From: Ulva prolifera
Lineage: Eukaryota > Chlorophyta > Ulvophyceae > Ulvales > Ulvaceae
Assembly (NCBI GenBank): GCA_023078555.1
Contig: CM041200.1
Span: 6,177,361 to 6,241,360, forward strand
Length of the DNA stretch: 64,000 nucleotides
Direction of reading: 5' to 3'
A program made the position numbers and the translations under genes. This document shows, piece by piece, positions 1 through 8,073 of this stretch (position 1 is its first letter; each line of letters starts with the position of its first letter). The notes beneath the pieces were generated by a model that was given only the letters and a program-made list of their open reading frames with translations, did not search any database and had not been told where the DNA came from.

Positions 1-713
1 GGGTGGGCGTGTTATGCGCATATGACGACCGCCTGTAGGCGGATATGACGCCTGCCACGAGCAGTCACCGCAACTGCCCAGCCATGCACCGTGAAGACGA
101 ACGACTGCTGTCTGGCGTTCCACAACAAAGAGCTTGAAAAGCGTTCAAAGAGGCAGCGCTGCGATGCATGCATGCCTACGATGTGGGGCAGCCCGCTGCA
201 AAACAAAGTGCCTTTCGCCAAAAGCGTGTCTCTGCGAGCTGCCTTGGCTGGCCTACAGCTGAGCAGCAACGCAAGCTTTGATTCAAAATTTTTTTTTAGC
301 GTAGTGTGGGTGTGCTTGCTTGCCAGCACTGCAGTGTCTTCGGACGTTGGCAATAATCCACTGCAGAGACCTGCTCAGCTGTTGCGTAATAATCAGGGCT
401 GAACGCAAAGCAGCCAGAAATCAGCAATCAGCTGCAGTTCAGTGCCAGACGAGAAGACTAATTTAGCCAGCATTAGGGGTGTGCTGCTCAATTTACAAGC
501 CATGTTCTATCACGCAAGGCACGCTTTTGGGAACACATTAAAAATCTGACAAGCGACACGCTCACACCTAACACTCATACACAATGATACACCACCTAGT
601 TTTTGAAAATAATAATTGAACCTTGCCTCACTTGCCTGGGCAGACAAGTGTGCGGGAGCCGAGCCTAACGAGCATGCCTGGGCTGTTGTCCACGCCAGCC
701 AGCTGCAAATGCC
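1..713. other. No supportable gene at the left edge
   Basis: Short open frames occur on both strands (for example 91-402 and 12-353), but they lack recognisable motifs, convincing splice partners or coding-like composition. A short A/T homopolymer tract sits near 287-297. This may be 3' flank of the glutamine-rich gene at 757-1239 or plain intergenic DNA. Confidence 0.4.
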
Positions 714-756
714 TCAAAGAAATGTATAATGGCAACAGGAATGGTAGCTGACATCA

Positions 757-1239
757 TCAAGGTTTCTGTTGCAACTCTTGTAGCTGTAGCTGAGGCAGCT
801 GCGAAAGCTCACGGAGCCGCTGCTGCTGAAATGGTTGATGCAGCTGTTGTGGCTGCATTTGATGCAGCGGTTGTAGCTGCTGATACTGCTGTTGCTGTTG
901 TGGCTGCATTTGATGCAGCCGTTGTAGCTGCTGATACTGCTGTTGCTGTTGTGGCTGCAATCTCTGCAGGTGCAGTTGCTGCTGTAGCTGCCACTGCTCA
1001 TATTGTAGCATCTGGGCCTGGTATATCTGGCCATCTGCTGCCAGCTGCGTCATTTGATATTGTGGCTGCAGATTGGACCTAGGGGGACCCTCGGGGGGCA
1101 TGCCACCGTCGCCGTCATCTTCCTCCTCACACATACTGTTCTGAGACTGCTGGAATGATTCCGTGTGGCTAGAATCTGTGGCGTTGACGGTCTGTTCTCC
1201 TGCGCAGCCGATGGCGTGCTGGGTAACAAGCGTGACCAT
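757..1239 (-). CDS. Glutamine-rich protein, possibly a single exon of a larger gene
   Basis: An open frame of 160 residues runs from an ATG at 1239 to a stop at 757. Residues 1-60 are acidic and polar with a Glu/Asp cluster (about residues 38-44). The C-terminal 100 residues are dominated by Gln, Leu and His and contain a 17-residue repeat unit (LHQMQPQQQQQYQQLQR) encoded by a 51-bp tandem repeat. Glutamine-rich tracts like this are common in green-algal transcriptional regulators, but no DNA-binding or cofactor domain is visible, so no function is assigned. The plus-strand Ala-rich frame over the same DNA is a shadow of the repeat. The stop directly follows the Gln-rich part, so either the protein ends there or further exons were missed. 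Confidence 0.45.
   Translation of the reverse strand: MVTLVTQHAIGCAGEQTVNATDSSHTESFQQSQNSMCEEEDDGDGGMPPEGPPRSNLQPQYQMTQLAADGQIYQAQMLQYEQWQLQQQLHLQRLQPQQQQQYQQLQRLHQMQPQQQQQYQQLQPLHQMQPQQLHQPFQQQRLRELSQLPQLQLQELQQKP
847..960. repeat. 51-bp tandem repeat inside the Gln-rich frame
   Basis: Two full copies of a 51-bp unit plus a partial copy. The unit start is seen at 847 and again at 898 with almost no differences. The period is a multiple of three, so copy-number change would keep the minus-strand frame open. Confidence 0.85.
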
Positions 1240-2350
1240 TTGTTATAATCACCGGATCGCGGCTGTGCTCGCGACGCAAATTTACTTAATTGTTGCAAGT
1301 GTTGTCAGGCGATAAGAGCCTGATCCCAGTTGAGGCTGATGGCGGTACTCGTGCTGCCGACGTGGGAAATGGTCGCACCTGCGAAGTACGATCATCAACG
1401 ATCAGTAAATGCTCTTCGTCCATGTTCAATCGTCTGATCCGCTGCCAGCTGTTTAACGAAACGTTTCAGGCGGGGAGCAGTTGGCTGGCTGGCTATTGTT
1501 GACGTTCGCGTGAAAGATTCTTGCCGTTGTCCAGCGCTGGCTTGTTCACCGGAAACACTAAATCACAATAAGTTCATTTATTCAACCAAGCTTAAATTCT
1601 CCGTTCTTCGCTAGCAGATCATGTCAAGCTGCATGCGCTAGGTAACACCGGGAAGTCTACCCAGGTTGCTCGGCACTTATGAACAGCTTTCAAGCAAAGC
1701 ACTAATCATTACCATGGCATTCGCGGTCCAGTTTCCATATCGCAGGCAGCGACGGGCTTCGTTGCAGCGTGGCGCGGCGTACGCCGGTGCGCCTGCGGCG
1801 GGGGAGGTGTCCATGCATTGGTTGTGCCGCGTCGCTGACGCATGCGGTCAGGAGCAATTCGTAAAGCACGAGGGATGACGGCTTCGGTCACGTGGGTCAG
1901 GCTGAGGGAGGTGACTTTAGAGAGGAGCGCACATATATGCATCTGCGCAGACAACGGGGGCGCCGGTCGGGGGACGAGAAACTTACTCAACTGGACACAT
2001 GCATGGCCGTGGGAGCAGAAGCCGGGTGAAGGCGCCAGTGCTGGCGGGCTGCCACATGGCAGTGCTGCTGGAAACCACTTAATTGCGCATGTACATGGTC
2101 TGAATCATATACATGGTCTGAAACGTCGCCCCTGCCCCACCGGAACCGAGGACCCATCCATCCACTGTGCTACCTCCTTACGGCCAACACACCTTTACAG
2201 ACTCGGCGGCTAGCAATAGACACCGCAGCCTCACATGATGCTGGCCTGGATGCGTGCTGAAGGCCGGTCACAGCCGTAGCGCGTCATTCGGGCGTGCCAA
2301 CGGTACAGCGTGGCGCGCTGATGACGCGCAGCACGTGGCACGGGCCTGAA
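1240..2350. other. Intergenic, no gene recognised
   Basis: Open frames at 1290-1502, 1666-1878 and 1842-2213 were read, but none has a recognisable domain or consistent splice context. A short imperfect direct repeat (catggtctga) lies at about 2094-2120. Confidence 0.4.
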
Positions 2351-2649
2351 GCCGGAGAGGCAGGTAGCACCGCAGAAACCGCATGGGCCGGTGTGGTCTG
2401 GAACACATCATAAGGAAGCCACATCGCAGCCGCCATGCAGAACGACTACAAGTGACCGCGGCCGCCCGTCGGCGCAGAGATCCACCGCGCTTCTGTGCTA
2501 GCTGTACAACGTTGTACGCACGCTGAAGTTGCAGAGGCGGCTAGCACCGCAGGAACTACACAGGAACACGGCACGCTGTGGTGTGCACATGTGGTCTTCC
2601 TGACCGCGTCTGGCGGCGCGGTGTCGGAGGTGCTACCTGCCTCTCCGGC
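2351..2649. mobile_element. 299-bp element with perfect 21-bp terminal inverted repeats
   Basis: The left end at 2351-2371 reads gccggagaggcaggtagcac followed by c. The right end at 2629-2649 is its exact reverse complement. The interior has no coding potential and carries a diverged internal copy of the end motif near 2531-2560. No clear target-site duplication flanks it, so the class is unassigned; it could be a MITE or a composite of two inverted repeat copies. The same end motif recurs elsewhere in the window in both orientations. Confidence 0.6.
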
Positions 2650-3120
2650 CGCGGTTTTGTCCTTGCAAAGATAATTAACACACAGGACCGCCAAGGCACC
2701 GCTCACTGCCACTGGCCACCTGGCCTCAGCGGCGGCCTGCGCTGCTTCAGTCGCCACCCTTCAAGTTGTGGAGGGGGTTGCAAGCCTTTGCCACCCTGTA
2801 TGCTCGGCGACGCTAGCGCTGCGGCTGCTCGGTGTGTCGGCCCCTCGCCAGGACGGCCTGCCGCTCGCTAGTCACGCCACAGCGCAGGCGCCAGCCTGTT
2901 CGGGCGTGGGCGTGTGGCCTGTCGCCTGGGAGAGGCCATGGGCGCAGCCCTGAGCCGGGCAGGGTGCGGCGAAGGGGGCTGGGGTCTGGGGGCTGGGAGC
3001 TTGGACCGTCCTCCGCAGGTCTGGGCGTGAGTCTGTGTCTTGGCCCTTGCGCCGCCTGCGTCTTGGGGAGGTGGTGCCGCGGAGTGGGGTGGGAGCTCGC
3101 GGGTGTGGATGGTCAGTCGA
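2650..3120. other. Repeat-rich intergenic DNA without a gene
   Basis: GC-rich sequence with G/T-rich stretches and no recognisable coding exon. Overlapping short frames on both strands are of the sort expected by chance in GC-rich DNA. Confidence 0.4.
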
Positions 3121-3525
3121 GTTCGCGTCACAAGGTCAAAGTCAGAGACGCCGGTAGCACCGCCAGGGCAGCGCACAAGCGCTTCAACGCCACCGATGAT
3201 AGTGGATACATTGATGCAGACCCATATCGAACCCGGCCTTAGCTGCCCAGGGCAGCATGCCGGTCACACACGTCGCGCCAGCGCGGATGCGCGCGGCGGT
3301 CGCGTGAGTGAGCGTCTGCGTGTGTGGGTGCGGGCGGGCGTAGATGGTGTCGGGTGCTGGCCGTGGGGTGCATGAGCCGCATGGTTGGGCAGCGGGGTCG
3401 GTGTGAGAAAAGCGGGGCCGGTGTATTGCTCTGTGTGGGGTGCCGGTGGGCGCTTGAGTGTGCGTGTGTCTGCGTGCATCCTGCGGCTGTACCTGCCTCT
3501 CCGGCTTTGCTGTTGTAACACAGGA
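3121..3525. repeat. Second copy pair of the dispersed terminal motif
   Basis: The left motif lies at about 3127-3164 (cacaaggtcaaa, then gccggtagcaccgcc) and an inverted partner at about 3486-3520 (ctgtacctgcctctccggc, then tttgctgttgtaacac). The 300 bases between are G/T-rich and non-coding. The downstream segment 3521-3556 also resembles 2399-2430 inside the first element, supporting a common family. It is more diverged than the 2351-2649 element. Confidence 0.45.
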
Positions 3526-3978
3526 ACATAGCACAACCAAGCCACGTCGCAGCCTCGGCATTTCAGAACAATTAATTGCAGTTGGAGCCTTAAGGCTTCT
3601 CAGGCTTCGCAGCCACGCAGTAGTGGCTGCGGCAGTACCGGTGCACCATCGTGCTTGTGTGAGGCGAGACTGACATCTGCCCTGAGCTCATATGGGCACG
3701 GCCGCTGGGTTCGCAAGACCATGCGTGGTCTAGACCAAGATCTTTGCGTGGGCGGGTGTTTGAATCAAGACTTTCTGATGCAGCGCTACGTCGTCTACCA
3801 GTACTACTAGTAGTACCTTGCTGCCAGGCCACGCAATGGCCCGGACCCAGCTCTCAACCAGCAACTCCAGCGTGCGCACGGCATCCCTCCACCGTGGCAG
3901 CATCGTCTTGCAGTATCACGCTGCAGCGCCCCTGAGCTCACGTGATTTGATTGTGCCTACGTGAGCTCTGCACGACCA

Positions 3979-3980
<2 letters not shown>

Positions 3981-4009
<29 letters not shown>
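3981..4009. repeat. 29-base G homopolymer
   Basis: An uninterrupted run of 29 G residues between cacgaccaga and ttctaccatc. The true length is likely unreliable because of sequencing slippage. Confidence 0.95.
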
Positions 4010-4011
<2 letters not shown>

Positions 4012-4329
4012 CTACCATCTTGGGTCCCATGGGCATCTGTGGCCTTGGCTGCACTGCACTGCGACTGGCAGCAGTCGAGCGGCCAGCTGCGGCCGTTGGA
4101 TAGGCCAAACGCAGCCGCGGCTAGCCGGACCACACTTCGAGCGAAGGTCTTGGTATCGTTCTATCTCATGTGTGACTGCTCGAAAAGGCACCAGATCTGG
4201 TTCTAGAATGTGGCAAGCGGCGGATGACGCGCCAAAACAACACTATGTGTCAGCACATGACCGTTGCATGGATGTCGCACGCACTGCGCGCTGCGGACCC
4301 GCCACCCCGCTGTGCCTCCGTCTCGACTC

Positions 4330-4363
4330 GTCGATGTTGCCTATAGGTCGATGTTGCCTATAA
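4330..4363. repeat. Short tandem duplication of 17 bp
   Basis: The unit gtcgatgttgcctatag occurs twice in succession, the second copy ending in a one-base variant. It lies in intergenic DNA. Confidence 0.7.
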
Positions 4364-4705
4364 TTAAGCAGCTGGCCATGGGCTCTAGAGTCCAGCGTGA
4401 GAGATCGGACCACTGAGGAGGCGGATTCGCACTGGAATGTCCGGACCATTTTAATATGTCAACTCAGATTTATATACATTTATTTCTGGTTCAGGACCGC
4501 GCAGCCTACAGCTCCGTGACCGAGTGCTGCGCAGGATTCCGGAACATTCCATTCTGGTAGCCCACAATCTGTCCGTCAACACGATGACCATCAACATCGC
4601 TACCTGCAACGCAATCATGATCACCAGTTGCAGCGCACACTGCGTGCAACCAGCCCGCCCGTGCACCTTTGGATTGTCGCGATCTGCGTTATAACAGAGC
4701 CCTTA

Positions 4706-4775
4706 AGGTGCATGAAGGTGCAGAAGGTGCATTAAGGTGCATAAGGTGCATGAATTCATGCACCTTCTGCACCTG
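4706..4775. repeat. Tandem aaggtgcat repeats ending in a 24-bp palindrome
   Basis: Five consecutive 9-10-bp units related to aaggtgcat run from about 4706. The last forms half of a perfect palindrome at 4743-4766 centred on gaattc, and a further inverted unit (ctgcacct) follows. The strand could fold into a cruciform. No gene overlaps it. Confidence 0.75.
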
Positions 4776-5229
4776 CAGATATCTCAAGATAAGCAACATT
4801 AGCAAGTTTGCGTGGAAGAAACATGACGTGGGCTGCGAACTGCTGCAAACTGCGGGACGTCGTTTGCTGCGGATGAGATTCGGTTTCAGTGTTTGTTTTC
4901 TCCCATTCACTCTTTTGTAAAACATACTGTAGCGCGCCATGTGGCCGGGATGGGTGGTGTGCAGTGCACGTTCCATGCATTGCTGGAGGCCGGCATACAT
5001 TACAAGGACACAGTCGGGGAGGAAGGTCATCGATATCAGGGCGAACAGCTCCAGAAGCGGGTCATATGCTATCAAGTCAGCACATCACACCCTTTCTACA
5101 TGTATAGCCAGCTTGTCCCGCAGCGCAAGCGACCGTCTAGAGCTTGCACATGTGTGCCTCTGAGATATCGCGGCGTGCGTTTGAATGGGTGCATGTGTGT
5201 GTGGGAGTGCCATGGCCGTGTGATTGGTT

Positions 5230-5290
5230 GCGGGGTGGGGTGTGCGTTACAAAGGAAAAAGCCGGAGGGGCCGGTAGCACCGCCAGGAGC
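5230..5290 (+). repeat. Copy of the dispersed terminal motif
   Basis: The sequence gcgttacaaaggaaaaa is followed by gccggaggggccggtagcac at 5261-5280. The second part differs from the 2351 element end at two positions. It is preceded by a G/T-rich flank, as are the copies near 3121 and 35941. Confidence 0.6.
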
Positions 5291-5446
5291 AAAAGGGAGA
5301 GCACGAACAATGGGGGGCGTTGCGGGGTGGGGTGTGTGGGGGTGGTGGTACACATGCATATATGTGCGCCGGTGGTGCTGTTTTGTCCGGCTGCTGTGTC
5401 TGGGTGCTGCGTCGACCGGTGGTGGCATGAGTGCCGTAATAAATTA

Positions 5447-5685
5447 AGTCCATCGACAAAATAGGCAGCGTTACATGGTATCTATAGGTATAATAAAACA
5501 TCTTTTGTTGAGCCAGTCACCCCGAAAACTACTGATTATATATGCGTAGCTGGGTACCTAGAATTCTAGGTACCCAGCTATGCATATACAATCAGTAGTT
5601 TTCGGGGTGACTGGCTCAACAAAAGATGTTTTATTAAAACCCAGCGTTGTGCGTACGCACATGTAACGTTACATGTCGATGGACT
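5447..5685. mobile_element. Foldback (hairpin) element with long inverted arms
   Basis: The arms 5491-5563 and 5564-5636 are inverted copies of 73 bp differing at only two positions and meet at a gaattc centre. The inverted match resumes further out: agtccatcgaca at 5447-5458 mirrors tgtcgatggact at 5674-5685, with a shared cgttacatg between. The inner core is almost unspaced, so a transcript would fold into a long hairpin. No clear target duplication was found. It may be a foldback transposon, a young MITE or a small-RNA precursor. Confidence 0.7.
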
Positions 5686-5762
5686 GATAATAGTACGGTA
5701 TTCCAGTTGTGTTCCGCGTGGACATGCCGCTCCAACTGTGCCCATGTAACACACACAGGCTC

Positions 5763-5808
5763 AGAATCTCACACCGCAGGCCCGGCCGCGCCTGCGGTGT
5801 GAGATTCT
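5763..5808. repeat. Perfect 19-bp inverted repeat with 8-base loop
   Basis: agaatctcacaccgcaggc at 5763-5781 is exactly reverse-complemented at 5790-5808, with the loop ccggccgc. A strong GC-rich stem-loop in intergenic DNA, about 80 bases right of the foldback element. Confidence 0.8.
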
Positions 5809-6882
5809 CCCCGGGCAGCCACACATGAGCCTTGCCCAGCCGCTTCCCGGCGCAACAGGCGCAGCAGGCGCAGGGGCCCCCTTCCCCCGGGGTCACACCC
5901 AGACCCTTCCCGAAACACCCTCTAACAAGCAGAGCCGCCCCTGCCCGGCATGCCGACTCTGCGATGCAATCACCGCGTGGCCTGCCCAAGCCAGAGCACG
6001 CCCAAGCCACAGCGAATACCGCGGCATGTTGAGGCTGTGCATGACGCTGACCTCTAGAGTCAAGCCATCCTTCAGCCCAAACAAAATCCAGGGACGATGT
6101 CGCTCAGTCACGCGCAACACTGTGGTTGTGGTCATGCACGGTGGGGCATATATTCAATATATTGGAAGGCGTGCACGAGTCATGATCATCATGATCAACG
6201 CCGCGCACATGCGGAATCGAGCGCACCGCACTCGAGCGGCGTTGGTTTGCATGGTGGCGGTGGCAGGCGGCTGGCCGTTTTGCATGGGACGCTGCTGTAC
6301 AAGCCACGTGGCCCGGGTGTGCTGTTGTCCCTGCTCTACTCTGCACGCTCATCCGGCCATGCTACCTGCCTGCCCACTTAACTGGCCCTTGTATCATATC
6401 ACCACAGTGTCTGCGGTACTGGCTGCCTGTCCAACCATGTCCCTTCAACACTATGTGATACTACTGCGTGGTAAGCATGCATGTGCAGATGTTGCAGGTC
6501 CGACCTGAGTCTCAATGCAGTGATGCAACACTAGCTCACTGTTTAACATGTTACGTTGCAACGGCAACGTCGCAGGGGCTAGCAGCAGCGCAGCCACGGC
6601 ACAGTATGTGCAAATTTAAAACTTAAAATTTAAAACACGGCACCAGCAACTTCGGCTGCTAGCGCCCGTGTGGCGCCGCTCACCACGTGGGTACCCTGCT
6701 TGCCACCGAGGCGGCAATCTACGTCATTCCTGGTGCCTGCTGGTCGCCAATATGTTGGCAATGTTTCAATGGGTCACTGTGCAGCAGCGTTGGGTCGTCG
6801 GGCCCGATCATATGGAACAATTCCGAATATTCAGCTCTATTTTCTGGGTGCCAGCCCTGGAAATGCTGCACCGTGACCCAAC
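5809..6882. other. Intergenic, no gene recognised
   Basis: Frames such as 5825-6508 (+) are long but have no recognisable domain or coding bias and are contradicted by equally long frames on the opposite strand. A short A/T-rich patch of aaatttaaaac repeats lies near 6611-6636. Confidence 0.4.
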
Positions 6883-7302
6883 CAGGGCTCTACAGGCCTG
6901 GTTTTCCCTGTCGGGAAAACCGAAGCCCTGCCCATTTTTTGGTCGGGCTGGCCCAATATGCAGCCTGCTGGATGTCAAGGTTCGACAACCCCCTCAGGTT
7001 CCGTCGGGGGTGTCACAAATAAATTGCGGGTGATTTGTGTTAGTACGTGCTAATGCAGTGGACAGTGTTCTCACCTTCACAGATCTGAAAGCTGTTACTG
7101 CAGCAAGAACTCGGGATCTCGACAAGCTGTCATCGTTTAAACGATTGTCGGGGGTCCCGAATGCACCATTGGCGGCCGTCGGGCACGCCCGACGGCACTC
7201 CCCTGGCTTGTCGGGAAAACCGACGGCTTGGTTCGCTCGCCGTCGGCTTTTTTGCTCTTGTCCAAAAAGAAATCGGGAAACCGATCGGGATGTAGAGCCC
7301 TG
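6883..7302. mobile_element. Non-autonomous hAT-type transposon (420 bp MITE)
   Basis: The termini are perfect 12-bp inverted repeats: cagggctctaca at 6883-6894 and tgtagagccctg at 7291-7302. They are flanked by an identical 8-bp direct duplication, gacccaac, at 6875-6882 and 7303-7310. An 8-bp target duplication with CAGGG-type ends is the established signature of the hAT superfamily. The interior contains several subterminal gtcgggaaaaccga-like repeats (about 6908, 7209, 7273) and no transposase frame, so mobility would need a transposase supplied elsewhere. Confidence 0.85.
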
Positions 7303-7310
7303 GACCCAAC

Positions 7311-8060
7311 ACTGCTGTGCAGGTGCCTAGCTATTTACTAGTAGGTGCTGCAGGCTGTGTCACAGTGCAAATCCAACCTCGTGCTTTGCCTGCAGGCACC
7401 TAGCGTGCCGCTATTTTCGCTTCATCAGTGGGTTTCTCATGTATCAGTATCCCCGTCTGGAGCTGGCTCGCAGATTGTACGTAGACGACATCATGCAGAC
7501 ACCTGCAGCCACGACATGTCCATCATTAGATCCCACCAAGCACGGAAGCGAGAGCCGGTTCCGCCCGGAACGAGCTGCGAGACCTCTAGTCACTTGAGCG
7601 AATCAGTAACGTGACTGTTGTTGTAATGGTGCGTTCAGGAAAGCTGGTGGCGCTCAAGCTTGGACGCTTCGTCTTCATCGACATTGAAGCACTGGTGGCC
7701 ACTTCTAAGCCGTCGGCATGTTGCAGGCATCAATTACCTGATCAACACATCTGGCGGGCACGAAACCTGATGTTGATGCACCACTTTCAGGAAGGGGCCT
7801 TGCTGCCATGCGAATCGTTCGCTGGGTGCTCGTTCGCGTGAATCTCGTTCAACATGGCATTGACTAGGTTGAGCCTGGCTCATCGCGCAACGGCATCACT
7901 CTTGTGGCCATGTTGTGCAGGCCAGTCATCTAGGAGTGGGTGAGGCGCTGTTTGATATCGTGTTTGAGTGATGCCAAGTATTGTGATCACCGCGCACGGG
8001 TGTCCCGACCCAGCATGGTGCATGCAGGAGCTTTGCTACATGCGCGCCTGACAACAGCAG
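7311..8060. other. Upstream region of the mS29 gene
   Basis: Frames at 7345-7614 and 7611-7841 (+) could hold an untranslated leader or a 5' targeting exon for the gene starting near 8074, but no exon can be defined with confidence. A splice-acceptor-like sequence (caacagcag) ends at 8060. Confidence 0.35.
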
Positions 8061-8073
8061 GCAAGACTTCAGG

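Noticed and set aside
729..1082. Ala/Val-rich plus-strand open frame
   Set aside because: It is the reverse reading of the glutamine-codon tandem repeat; the minus-strand frame has the better composition and a normal non-repetitive N terminus.
5825..6508. Plus-strand frame of 227 codons with Cys/His-rich stretches
   Set aside because: No recognisable domain or splice support, and competing frames of similar length occur on the other strand.
6668..7033. Plus-strand frame across the left part of the hAT element
   Set aside because: It has no transposase motif and crosses the element boundary; it is a chance frame.
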